This document shows, piece by piece, positions 7,485 to 16,039 of a stretch of DNA of 44,896 bases. The stretch lies in contig JAKFWA010000064.1 of NCBI GenBank assembly GCA_021732995.1, positions 1 through 44,896 of the forward strand, written 5' to 3'. The translations under genes were made by a program, and so were the position numbers. Numbering within the stretch: the stretch's first letter is position 1; each line of letters begins with the position of its first letter. The stretch comes from Planctomycetaceae bacterium. GTDB taxonomy: Bacteria > Planctomycetota > Planctomycetia > Planctomycetales > Planctomycetaceae. The notes beneath the pieces are model-generated. The model was given only the letters and a program-made list of their open reading frames with translations. It ran no database searches and was not told the DNA's origin.

Positions 7485-10433
7485 TCAGTCGACATAGACG
7501 AATTCGTTTGAGTTCATCAGCACCAGGCACAACGAAGCCAATGCGCGGAACGCCGGACTTTCAGCGAGCTTCTGTTCGCCCTTCAGCCCATAGCGATCAC
7601 GCAGATAGGACCAGAGCTGACGGCGTTCAGGTTCGGTCAACTCGCGATTGAAGACGAGCAGTTCCGCCACATCGCCGGTCCAGTATTCACCATCGATATT
7701 GCCCTGCTGGCCAATCACCCACGGTGTATCCAGTCGCCGATCGTTGAGCGGTCCGCCGCGCTTTGCGAGCAGGCTGTCGTTCACGAACACAGTCGCATCG
7801 CTGGCACCCGAGACGGCCATCAGCAGGAACGGTTGAGTTCGATTCGGCACCGGACTGGAAACCACAAACGAGTCTGACATCCGCACCGTCGCATCATTCG
7901 TCAGACCGAGGAACACCGACGTGCCAGCATTGCCATCGCGGCCGCTCCAATTGGAGATGATCTCGCGACGCCCCGGCTGACCACGATCTGTGACAACGGC
8001 GGCTATGCTGTGAGACTGCGCCTGCAGCAGCTTGCCCGCGAGCTTCAAGAACTGACGCTGACCATTGAAACGAATAGCCGGCTGCTTGTTGATCGCATCT
8101 TTGATGATGAGCGGTTGCTGCGCGACTTCCGTTTGCGTCGCAACATGTTCTCCTGAAGCTCGATTGCCCCACTGAGAGACTCGCCCAGCCGCATCGGCCG
8201 TCACGTTCTGATCCGCTCGCAGACTAAGCACGAGCCCTGAAGTAACCGGCACGTCCAGCGTCGCGAGAGAATCGGTCTTCGCGGGCGATCCTTCGAAGTG
8301 ACGAACCTGCCGTGCAAGATGCTCAACGGACGCAGCGAACTCGGAATCCGTCGCGCGACGTCCGAGCGCATACTGCCACGCGAGTCGCACTTGTTCGCTC
8401 GGACTAGTGGTCGCTGTCTGCACGCGCTGAGCGAGGGCTTCCGCCTGCAGATGCGCAAACGAATTGTTGAGCAGCGCCAGCGCTTGCGGAGCGACCGTCG
8501 AGACATCTCGTTGGCCGCAGGGCAGGGTGGTGTCTGGCGAATCGAACGCCGTCATCAGCGGCGAGAGCAGGCCGCGCTTCGTATAGATGTAGAGGCTGCG
8601 GCGACGTTGCTCGTTCGGAGGTGATGCCTGCCAGGCCTTCTGCTTGGTCGAGAGTCCTTCGAGCGCTTCATCACTGATTGTCGGCTTGAAGCTGGGACCG
8701 CCGAGTTTCGGATCAAGTTGTGCGCTGGCGCTGAGAAACGAATCACGCAACGCCTCAGCATCCAGACGGCGGCGTTCTGCACGCCACCACAAGCGATTCT
8801 CAGCATCGAGGTCTGCGTACTTCTCTTGTTGAGGATGAATCGTACTCTGCTGCCACGTATGCGACATGAGCATCAGCTTGTGCAGCGACTTCATGCGCCA
8901 GCCACCGCGGACGAATTCAGACGCGAGCCAGTCCAGCAACTCGGGATGCGTCGGCTTGTCGCCGGTGAAACCGAAGTTGTCGGGCGAACGCACGAGCCCT
9001 CGGCCGAAATGCTGCTGCCAGACGCGGTTGACGAACACCCGCGACGTCAGCGGGTTCTGAGGATCCACCATCCATTGAGCAAGCTGCAGGCGGCGCGTCG
9101 TTGTCTTCGCGTCTGCTGCTGAGGAAGCAACAGGGCGAGCGAGCGCGGGGACAACCGACAACTGCGCGGGCTCAACCAGCGGCCCCTTGTGTTTCGGATC
9201 GCCTTTCTTCAGCAAGTGCAGCGGCTTCGGTTCGCGTGACAAGTCCGTCCAGCCGAAGACGTCAAAGCCGAGTTCTTCCTTGCTGGGACCGCCCAGCAGC
9301 TTGCGATCACGCATCGCGACAGGGCCCGCCCAGAACGCGTTCGCTACTCGGTAGTAATCTGTCTGCGAAACCGGATCGAACTTGTGATCGTGACAACGGG
9401 CGCACTTCACGGTCAGGCTGAGGAACGCTGTCGTGCTCACATGCACCAAATCTTCCAGCCGGTCGTAGAGGTATTCCTCTGAGTCATTCGGTTCATCGTT
9501 CCAGGTCCCCCCCGCGAGGAACCCCGTCGCGATCGCAGACTGCTCTGTGCGATTCGGAATCTCATCACCAGCCAGTTGCTCGGTCACGAATCGATCGAAG
9601 GGCATGTCGCTGTTGAAGGCGTTCACGAGCCAGTCGCGATACTTCCAGATGCCGGGCTTTTCCTGATCGCGTTCATAACCGCTGGTCTCGGCGAAGCGTG
9701 CCACGTCCAGCCAGTAACGTGCCCACTTCTCTCCGTAGTGCGGAGAATCGAGCAGGCGGTCAACGAGTTCTTCATAAGCTTTTGGAGACGTATCTTTGAC
9801 GAAGGCCTCGGTCTGCTCGTACGTCGGCGGTAGGCCGGTGAGGTCGTAGTTCAGACGGCGAATCAGCGTGCGACGGTCCGCTTGCGGCGCGAACTCAAGG
9901 CCGCGCTGCTCGAGTTTCTGCAGCACAAAGTTGTCGATGGGATTTGCTGCGCGCTTGCTGGTTGTCACCGTTGGCGGGTCGATGGGACTCACAGGTTGCA
10001 GCGACCACCAGTCACGTCCGCCGCGTACTTCGGTCGTGCGTTCAAACTGATCGAGCGTGCGACCGGCGGGCCACGCTGCCTTGGCATCCAGCCATTCGCG
10101 CAGCACCTTGATCTCGGAATCCGTCAGCTTGCGGGACTTGCCCTGCTTTGGCGGCGGCATCTCACCCGACGTCACTCGCTGCAACAGATGGCTGTCGGCC
10201 GGCCGGTCAAGACTGATAACCCCACCGCTGTCGCCGCCGGCCTTCAGACCAGCTTCGTTGGTCAGGTCCAACCCGCCCGACTTGTCGATCGAGTGATGAC
10301 ATTCAACGCAGCGCTTGATGAGGATCGGAGCGACCTCGCGTTCGAAATCCACAGCCCGGCTGTCAGCGCAGAACAAGCTGACAATCAGTGCGGCCGAGAT
10401 AACTCGCAGGAAGCCCGTCAGACGACTCGTCAT
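7485..10433 (-). CDS. PSD1-type planctomycete cytochrome c protein (DUF1549/DUF1553) with inserted LamG-like domain
   Basis: A 982-residue exported protein. [22 protein letters not shown] is a signal peptide; residues about 30-110 form a planctomycete cytochrome c module with haem motif CVECH (42-46). DUF1549 follows ([24 protein letters not shown]), then a second CxxCH (CARCH, about 342-346), then DUF1553 ([22 protein letters not shown]). Residues about 730-945 (from [13 protein letters not shown] to LRDRYGLKG) are a LamG/concanavalin-like domain placed inside DUF1553: the family's terminal motif, [11 protein letters not shown], comes after it. The ATG at 10433 is chosen because it opens the signal peptide; the longer open frame reaches into the divergent gene. 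This family is characteristic of planctomycetes; roles in redox or polysaccharide breakdown have been suggested but are unproven here. Confidence 0.92.
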   Translation of the reverse strand: MTSRLTGFLRVISAALIVSLFCADSRAVDFEREVAPILIKRCVECHHSIDKSGGLDLTNEAGLKAGGDSGGVISLDRPADSHLLQRVTSGEMPPPKQGKSRKLTDSEIKVLREWLDAKAAWPAGRTLDQFERTTEVRGGRDWWSLQPVSPIDPPTVTTSKRAANPIDNFVLQKLEQRGLEFAPQADRRTLIRRLNYDLTGLPPTYEQTEAFVKDTSPKAYEELVDRLLDSPHYGEKWARYWLDVARFAETSGYERDQEKPGIWKYRDWLVNAFNSDMPFDRFVTEQLAGDEIPNRTEQSAIATGFLAGGTWNDEPNDSEEYLYDRLEDLVHVSTTAFLSLTVKCARCHDHKFDPVSQTDYYRVANAFWAGPVAMRDRKLLGGPSKEELGFDVFGWTDLSREPKPLHLLKKGDPKHKGPLVEPAQLSVVPALARPVASSAADAKTTTRRLQLAQWMVDPQNPLTSRVFVNRVWQQHFGRGLVRSPDNFGFTGDKPTHPELLDWLASEFVRGGWRMKSLHKLMLMSHTWQQSTIHPQQEKYADLDAENRLWWRAERRRLDAEALRDSFLSASAQLDPKLGGPSFKPTISDEALEGLSTKQKAWQASPPNEQRRRSLYIYTKRGLLSPLMTAFDSPDTTLPCGQRDVSTVAPQALALLNNSFAHLQAEALAQRVQTATTSPSEQVRLAWQYALGRRATDSEFAASVEHLARQVRHFEGSPAKTDSLATLDVPVTSGLVLSLRADQNVTADAAGRVSQWGNRASGEHVATQTEVAQQPLIIKDAINKQPAIRFNGQRQFLKLAGKLLQAQSHSIAAVVTDRGQPGRREIISNWSGRDGNAGTSVFLGLTNDATVRMSDSFVVSSPVPNRTQPFLLMAVSGASDATVFVNDSLLAKRGGPLNDRRLDTPWVIGQQGNIDGEYWTGDVAELLVFNRELTEPERRQLWSYLRDRYGLKGEQKLAESPAFRALASLCLVLMNSNEFVYVD

Positions 10434-10490
10434 GCTGTGGTCCAATCGCAGAGCCGGGAAGCGGAACGTGTCCGCGTGTGGCAACAAGCC

Positions 10491-10531
10491 GAAGATTCCA
10501 ACAGAAGCTTGCGAGGCACGCAAAGAAAGAG
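10491..10531 (+). repeat. Dispersed intergenic repeat, family 2, copy 1
   Basis: This 41-base stretch, from GAAGATTCCAACAGAAGCTT on, closely resembles 15969-16007 (GAAGATTGAACAGAAGCTCG on). The shared frame is GAAGATT, ACAGAAGCT, GC, ACGC, AAGA, AG, with scattered transitions. Both copies lie between genes. This one is in the divergent region between the PSD1-type gene and the CoA-transferase gene. Confidence 0.6.
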
Positions 10532-10662
10532 ACCATGTTCGTCTGCGATTTCCGGTCTGGCCGTGAGTGACGCGTCCCGAGCCGTCGTGATACCTTTTCG
10601 GCGCTGCTGACTTCTTCGCTGTGACCGCCGCTCGGCTTGCGCTCCCTCCACGAGGCATCTTG

Positions 10663-11670
10663 ATGACCGATTCGCTGTTGAAAGGCACCGGCCCGCTGTT
10701 CGTCGCTCCCGATGTCGAAGCTGCGCGGGAGTTCTTTCGGCACAAGGAAAAAGGACTGGTCGACAAGCGGATGGGCGTCAGCGAAGCCATCTCCCGCTTC
10801 GTGCATGATGGCGACTACTTGTGCTCGGGGGGCTTCGGGTGTGATCGCATCGCGACGGCGTTGCTGCATGAGATCGTGCGGCAGAAGAAACAGAATCTGA
10901 GTGTCGCAGGGCACACGGCGACTCATGACTACCAGATCCTCTGCGCGGGCAATCAAACCGGACGTGGTCAACTGATGAAGCGCTGCGACATCGCTTACAT
11001 CGTCGGTTTGGAAGCACGAGGCTTGTCGCCGCACGCACGGCGCTGTTCGGAATCCGGCGAGATCGAGTTCTGCGAATGGAGCAACTACGCGCTGGCGGTG
11101 CGGTTGAAAGCTGCAGCGATGGGCGTGCCCTTCCTTCCTCAACGGAGCATGCTGGGCACCGACACTTTCCGCTTCAGCGCGGCGCAGACCATCCAGTGTC
11201 CCTTCACCGGCGAGACTCTGGTGGCGATGCCCGCTTTGTACCCCGATGTTGCGATCATCCATGTGCATGAGTCGGACCGCTTCGGTAACTGCCGTATTCG
11301 CGGCACATCGGTCGCCGATCTGGAACTGGCCCGCGCGGCCAAGCGGTTGATCATCAGTTGCGAGCGATTGATCGACGAGTCCGAGATTCGCATGAATCCG
11401 ACGGCGACCGTGATTCCCTACTTCTGCGTGGACGCCGTTTGTGAAGTGCCGTTCGGCAGCTATCCCGGCAACATGCCCTACGAATATTTTTCAGATGAAG
11501 TGCATCTGAAAGAGTGGCTCGCGGTAGAGGAAGATCCTGCGGGCTGCCAAGCGTTTTATGAGCGACTGCTGTTCTCAACAAAAGACTTCGACGAATACCT
11601 CGACCGCAGCGGCGGCCGCGAACGCCTGCCTCGCTTGCAACAGATCGAACGCGACCCCACGGTGAGCTAG
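10663..11670 (+). CDS. CoA-transferase family I, alpha (A) subunit, without adjacent beta subunit
   Basis: A 335-residue cytoplasmic protein resembling the alpha subunit of glutaconate or 3-oxoacid CoA-transferases, which move CoA between carboxylic acids. Visible features are DKRMGVSEAISRFVHDGDYL, the glycine-rich CSGGFGCDRIATALLHEI that forms part of the CoA site, and HVHESDRFGNCRIRG, matching the family's central strand region. In this family the catalytic glutamate is on the beta subunit, and no beta gene is present on either side. The ATG at 10663 follows CGAGG at about 8 bases; an in-frame GTG at 10621 would add 14 residues of poor quality. Either the partner is encoded elsewhere or the protein has another acyl-CoA role. 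The neighbours give no pathway clue. Confidence 0.82.
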   Translation: MTDSLLKGTGPLFVAPDVEAAREFFRHKEKGLVDKRMGVSEAISRFVHDGDYLCSGGFGCDRIATALLHEIVRQKKQNLSVAGHTATHDYQILCAGNQTGRGQLMKRCDIAYIVGLEARGLSPHARRCSESGEIEFCEWSNYALAVRLKAAAMGVPFLPQRSMLGTDTFRFSAAQTIQCPFTGETLVAMPALYPDVAIIHVHESDRFGNCRIRGTSVADLELARAAKRLIISCERLIDESEIRMNPTATVIPYFCVDAVCEVPFGSYPGNMPYEYFSDEVHLKEWLAVEEDPAGCQAFYERLLFSTKDFDEYLDRSGGRERLPRLQQIERDPTVS

Positions 11671-11709
11671 CCGTCTCGGCCTACTTTCCGGTTCAGATCG
11701 GACACTCTG

Positions 11710-12396
11710 CTAATGCGTTTCGCGGAGAAACGGCAGCAGTTCGTTCGCCCAGATCTTGTAGCCTTCGGGCGTCATGTGCAGTCCGTCTTTGACGAAGAGT
11801 TCCGGCTTCGGCTTTCCATCTTCGCCCAGCATCGGATGGAACACGTCGATGTAGCAGACGTTGGGCGTCTGAATGATGTAGTCCCGGATCAGCCCGTTCG
11901 CCGCTCGCACCTTCTCCACGTTCTTCCACCGTTGAAGACTCGGCTTGATGGCGATGAAGTGAATCTGAGTCGTCGGTAGTTTCGGTCGCACGACATCGAC
12001 GAAGCTCTTGAAGTCCGCCGTCACTTGCTCAGGTGATTTGCCCGCCGCGAGGTCATTGTCACCGGCATAGAAGACGATGATTCGAGGTTCGTGCTTGATG
12101 ACCAGTCGCTCGGCGAAATGCACGCTGTCGGCAATCTGCGAACCGCCGAAGCCGCGATTGATAACCTGCAGATCCGGGAATGAATCCTTCAGTTTCCACA
12201 GGCGAATGCTCGAACTGCCGACAAACAGAATCTCATTCTTGGGCGGTGCTTGCTTCGCGTCCTGCTGTTCGAAGTCCGCAATGGACTTCTCCCACTTCTC
12301 GAAGGGATTTGCCGGAGCGTTCTTTTCTTGAGCCTGCGCGATCACTGCGCAGGCCAAGACCAATCCAACTTTCAGCAAGCAGGTGGCAGAACGCAT
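11710..12396 (-). CDS. Exported SGNH/GDSL-family hydrolase
   Basis: A 228-residue predicted esterase or lipase-like hydrolase. MRSATCLLKVGLVLACAVIAQAQ is a cleavable signal peptide, so it acts outside the cytoplasm. SGNH blocks are clear: block I is GSSSIRLW (60-67, with the nucleophile probably Ser62), block II includes NRGFGGS (80-86), block III is GDND (112-115), and block V is DGLHMTPEGY with Asp204 and His207. The second Gly-Ser-Ser in place of Gly-Asp-Ser is common in the planctomycete GDSL branch. ATG 12396 has GAGGAG seven bases upstream; the longer open frame to 12486 has none. Substrates in this branch include acetylated sugars and lysophospholipids; which applies here is unknown. 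Confidence 0.88.
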   Translation of the reverse strand: MRSATCLLKVGLVLACAVIAQAQEKNAPANPFEKWEKSIADFEQQDAKQAPPKNEILFVGSSSIRLWKLKDSFPDLQVINRGFGGSQIADSVHFAERLVIKHEPRIIVFYAGDNDLAAGKSPEQVTADFKSFVDVVRPKLPTTQIHFIAIKPSLQRWKNVEKVRAANGLIRDYIIQTPNVCYIDVFHPMLGEDGKPKPELFVKDGLHMTPEGYKIWANELLPFLRETH

Positions 12397-12454
12397 GGCA
12401 GACTCCTCGACGTGCGATGATGCGTGGTCAATGTTGAGTTCGACTCTGGCCCGG

Positions 12455-13564
12455 CTAGTTCTGTGTGGGCCAGAGAATCGGTTCACAAAATATCGCCAAA
12501 TTGTAGAGCGTGTGAGCGATCACAGCGGGCCAGATCCGGCCCAAGACTACAAACGACACGCTCATCAGCAGACCGAAGATGAACGCGAAGGCGACACCCG
12601 CGAAGCCCTGATAGATGTGATAGCTCGCAAACAGTCCCGTCGACGCGAGTACCGCCAGCCGTCGCTGCTTGAGTAACTGAGACAGGCGGGTAATGAGATA
12701 CGCTCGCGTGACGAACTCTTCGACCAGCGAGTTCGCGATCATGGCGAGTGTCAGGACGACGAAGTGCGAGAAAAACCGGGGAGTTTGTGCCTCCATGAGG
12801 TCCTTCATCGCTGGATTGCGCCAGTCGTCAGGAATCGCGACGTTTACGATGTCGCTCGCGATCAGCGCCACGAAGGCGAGGATGATGCCCAGAACGATGT
12901 CTAGAAAATGCCAGCGCGGCACGCCCCACTGTTCCATAGTCAGATCGCTGCGGCGCATCAGGTAAGCCACCACCGCCCAGGTACACAGCGAGCAGATGCT
13001 CCACGTACCCATATCAACGACATAGGGCGGAGCTGATATCGTGATAAACCTGAAGTGAATCGCTTCGGCCAGAAACGGGATGACACCCAGGCACAACATG
13101 ATTGCGACTTCCGTCCAGGCGTCGCGCACGCTGCTTGGGTCGAGCGGCATGTACATGCCGCGGTTCGGAAGGCTGTTGTCAGAGATCTCTTCAATCGTAT
13201 CCTTGGGCGCAACTGGATGGATCTGAGCGTCAGCGCTGTCGCGGCAAGCGTCACATTGATCGTTCTGGTAGGGCCCCCCGCATTTGGGGCAATGGTCATC
13301 GGGCGAAGTTTCCGCAGCAGTGGCCTTCAGATGGCTCAACATCTGATCGAGCAACCGTCGGGCAAGTTCGTACTCGCCGTCCGGCACCATGAGTCGCGGA
13401 GCTGTCGTCCACCCCATCGGCAAATCACCGACGCCCATGCTCAGTTCCTCGTTCTCCACGAAGACGTGGACTCCACCAGCCTGGAGTTCCAGTTTCAGCA
13501 ATTGGGCTTCGAACGAATTCGCCGCACGATACAGCTCAGTTCGGCGATTGAGGTCGACAGACAT
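12455..13564 (-). CDS. CPBP-family intramembrane protease with N-terminal DUF2007-like and zinc-ribbon domains
   Basis: A 369-residue membrane protein with three parts. Residues 5-80 (RTELYRAANSFEAQLLKLEL ... DGEYELARRLL) look like DUF2007, a small putative signal-transducing domain. Cys92, Cys95, Cys104 and Cys107 form a zinc ribbon (CPKCGG ... CDAC). Residues about 148-365 have some seven hydrophobic segments with the CPBP (CAAX protease and bacteriocin-processing) motifs: EEFVTR (Glu282, Glu283, Arg287), His316 in FASYHIYQG, and HTLYN (His351, Asn355). These residues form the active site in the Rce1-like family. The ATG at 13564 has only a weak AGAG upstream. The arrangement suggests a protease whose activity or substrate choice is set by the cytoplasmic domains; the substrate is unknown. 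It lies 58 bp upstream of the SGNH hydrolase gene on the same strand. Confidence 0.88.
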   Translation of the reverse strand: MSVDLNRRTELYRAANSFEAQLLKLELQAGGVHVFVENEELSMGVGDLPMGWTTAPRLMVPDGEYELARRLLDQMLSHLKATAAETSPDDHCPKCGGPYQNDQCDACRDSADAQIHPVAPKDTIEEISDNSLPNRGMYMPLDPSSVRDAWTEVAIMLCLGVIPFLAEAIHFRFITISAPPYVVDMGTWSICSLCTWAVVAYLMRRSDLTMEQWGVPRWHFLDIVLGIILAFVALIASDIVNVAIPDDWRNPAMKDLMEAQTPRFFSHFVVLTLAMIANSLVEEFVTRAYLITRLSQLLKQRRLAVLASTGLFASYHIYQGFAGVAFAFIFGLLMSVSFVVLGRIWPAVIAHTLYNLAIFCEPILWPTQN

Positions 13565-13729
13565 GTGGCTCTCTGGAACGTGTTCTCACGCGGGAGTGCA
13601 GGATGACTCGAAGCCAGCGTAATGGTCATTCATCGAGGTGTGAACCGGCTGCAACTCGGTTGCGAGTGTCGGTGGGGAGGTTACTTTGGCAGCGTCTTGG
13701 TTTCTCGGCGGCTCACTCAGGAGATGGCG

Positions 13730-15949
13730 ATGCGCTTCGAGTCGTGCTCACTGGCTGTGTGTTGCGTTGTTGCGTGGACGAGTCTGGCAGTGGCCGCGGA
13801 AACCCTGCTGCCGCGCGAACAGTGGACGACTTCGAACATCAAGGGGTCGCCGGAACCGCCGAGTCCGTATCGGACGGAAGCCATCTTCCCGAAGGTGCGA
13901 TTCGATGAGCCGCTGGAGATCACTGCGGTGCCGGGAGCCAAGCAACTCGCGGTGCTCGAACGTCGCGGCAAGATCTTCCTGGTGGAGAACCAAGGTGCCG
14001 CGAGTGAGAAGAAACTCTTTCTGGAAGTGGGCCGATCAGCGTATGGCCTCGCGTTCCACCCGGACTTTCAGCGCAACCGCAAGCTCTATGTGACTTCGAT
14101 TCTGAATACTCAGGAGACCACGCCAAAGGGCACTCGTGTTTCAGAATACATGTGGCCCGCGGGGGCGACTGAGGCCGATCCGAAGTCTGAGCGAGTCATC
14201 ATCGAATGGCCGAACGGAGGCCATAACGGCGGCTGTTTGCGGTTCGGCCCGGACGGGATGCTCTATATCTCAACGGGCGATGGCAGCGGCATTGCTGACG
14301 AATTGCAGACCGGGCAGGACCTGACGGACCTGCTGGGTTCGATGCTGCGTATTGATGTCGATCATCCGGACAAGAGCGGCAAGTACGCCGTGCCCGCTGA
14401 TAACCCATTCGTGGGGATGGCGAATGCGCGACCGGAGATCTGGTCCTACGGGCATCGTCAGGTGTGGAAGTTTGGTTTTGATCCGCCAACTGGTCAGCTC
14501 TGGGCAGGTGAGATTGGTCAGGACCTGTGGGAGATGATCTATCTCATCCAGAAGGGTGGCAATTACGGCTGGAGCGTCCAGGAAGGTACTCATCCCTTCC
14601 GGCCGGCTCGGAAGCTGGGACCAACTCCCATCCTGAAGCCGATCGTGGAACACGCTCACGTTGATTTCCGTTCGATCACCGGCGGCTATGTCTATCACGG
14701 GCAGCGTTTGCCTGAGCTGAAAGACGCCTACGTCTACGGTGACTTCGATACCGGTAAGGTCTGGTCGCTGCGCTACGTGGATGGCCGGCTTACCGAGCAT
14801 CGAGAGCTGGTTGATACATCCTTGCGAGTGATCGCGTTCGCTCAGGATGCCGCCGGTGAGATCTACATCCTCGACTTCGCGGGCGGGATTCATCAGCTCG
14901 TGAAGGCCCCGCCGCCATCGGCGGATGCTCCGAAGTTTCCTCAGCTTCTCAGCCAGACCGGTGTGTTTGAATCAACTCGCGATCACAAGCCTGCCAAGGG
15001 GCTATTCCCTTACACGGTGAACTCTCCGCTGTGGTCGGATGGTGCCGCGAAGACTCGGTATCTCGCGCTGCCCGGTGATTCGCAGATTGAATTCGATGTC
15101 GTGGTCTACCCGCAGCCACCGCCAGGTGCTCCGGCCGGTTGGCGCTTCCCCGATGGTACGGTGCTGGTGAAAACGTTCTCGCTGGAACTGGAAGCGGGTA
15201 ACCCAAAGAGTCAGCGCAGACTCGAGACCCGCATCCTGCATCGGGAACTCGTCCCCGGTAACGACGACGAATACGGCGCCCAGGTTTGGCATGGTTACAC
15301 CTACGTCTGGAACGATGACCAGACCGATGCGACGCTGCTCGACGCCAAGGGGCTGGATCGTACTTTCGAGATCAAGGACTCGCAGGCTCCGGGCGGCAAG
15401 CGACAGCAGACCTGGCACTTCCCCAGCCGGGCGGAATGCACGCTGTGTCACACGATGTCGGCGAAATACGTGCTTGGCATCGACACGTTGCAGATGAATA
15501 AGTCGCACAACTATGGCGGCTTCGCGGCCAACCAACTGGACGTGATGAATCGCATGGGCATGTTCACGAAGCCGCTGCCAAAACCTGCGGCTGAGTTACC
15601 CAAGCTGGCGAATCCTCAAGACGACACCGCGACTGTCGATGCGCGGTCGCGGTCTTATCTGCATGCGAACTGTGCTCACTGCCATCGCAAGTGGGGCGGC
15701 GGCAACGCCGAGTTCCATCTGCTGGCAGTCCATCCGCTGTCAGAAACCGGGACCGTGAACGTTAAGCCCGGACAAGGTAACTTCGGGCTGGAAGATGCTC
15801 GCTACATCGCGCCCGGCAAGCCCGAGCAATCACTGGTCGCGTTCCGTATGAACAAGACTGGTTTGGGCCGCATGCCGCATGTCGGCTCCAACGTCGTTGA
15901 CCGCGACGCCGTGAAGCTGGTCGAGCAATGGATTCGCGAACTGAAGTAG
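13730..15949 (+). CDS. PQQ-type sugar dehydrogenase (GSDH fold) with C-terminal c-type cytochrome region
   Basis: A 739-residue exported protein. MRFESCSLAVCCVVAWTSLA is a signal peptide. Residues about 40-400 form a six-bladed GSDH/sorbosone-dehydrogenase propeller: FHPDFQRNRKLYV, NGGHNGGCLRFGPDG, LYISTGDGSG, SYGHRQVWKFGFDPPTG and ITGGYVYHG are characteristic blade motifs. Residues about 430-739 carry two CxxCH haem motifs, CTLCH (near 569) and CAHCH (near 647), and end like other planctomycete cytochrome modules. I infer periplasmic oxidation of a sugar or similar alcohol with electrons passed to the attached haems. ATG 13730 has AGGAG six bases upstream; ATG 13724 overlaps that site. There is no adjacent partner gene, and the downstream gene is convergent. 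Confidence 0.88.
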   Translation: MRFESCSLAVCCVVAWTSLAVAAETLLPREQWTTSNIKGSPEPPSPYRTEAIFPKVRFDEPLEITAVPGAKQLAVLERRGKIFLVENQGAASEKKLFLEVGRSAYGLAFHPDFQRNRKLYVTSILNTQETTPKGTRVSEYMWPAGATEADPKSERVIIEWPNGGHNGGCLRFGPDGMLYISTGDGSGIADELQTGQDLTDLLGSMLRIDVDHPDKSGKYAVPADNPFVGMANARPEIWSYGHRQVWKFGFDPPTGQLWAGEIGQDLWEMIYLIQKGGNYGWSVQEGTHPFRPARKLGPTPILKPIVEHAHVDFRSITGGYVYHGQRLPELKDAYVYGDFDTGKVWSLRYVDGRLTEHRELVDTSLRVIAFAQDAAGEIYILDFAGGIHQLVKAPPPSADAPKFPQLLSQTGVFESTRDHKPAKGLFPYTVNSPLWSDGAAKTRYLALPGDSQIEFDVVVYPQPPPGAPAGWRFPDGTVLVKTFSLELEAGNPKSQRRLETRILHRELVPGNDDEYGAQVWHGYTYVWNDDQTDATLLDAKGLDRTFEIKDSQAPGGKRQQTWHFPSRAECTLCHTMSAKYVLGIDTLQMNKSHNYGGFAANQLDVMNRMGMFTKPLPKPAAELPKLANPQDDTATVDARSRSYLHANCAHCHRKWGGGNAEFHLLAVHPLSETGTVNVKPGQGNFGLEDARYIAPGKPEQSLVAFRMNKTGLGRMPHVGSNVVDRDAVKLVEQWIRELK

Positions 15950-15968
15950 TTTGGTTCTGCATCCGTAA

Positions 15969-16007
15969 GAAGATTGAACAGAAGCTCGCAAAGGACGCGA
16001 AGAGAGC
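15969..16007 (+). repeat. Dispersed intergenic repeat, family 2, copy 2
   Basis: Starts GAAGATTGAACAGAAGCTCG and matches 10491-10531 in the same orientation, differing mostly by transitions. It occupies much of the 90-bp gap between the convergent sugar dehydrogenase and RecD genes. Confidence 0.6.
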
Positions 16008-16039
16008 AGGGCTGTCGTTCCCGGAAGTAAAGACGGTGG

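Noticed and set aside
9882-10610. A 242-codon plus-strand open frame
   Set aside because: Lies opposite the signal peptide, cytochrome and DUF1549 coding region of the PSD1-type gene and reads as noise.
10434-10790. N-terminal extension of the PSD1-type protein
   Set aside because: The extension would overlap the divergent CoA-transferase gene and put 119 unrelated residues before a clear signal peptide.
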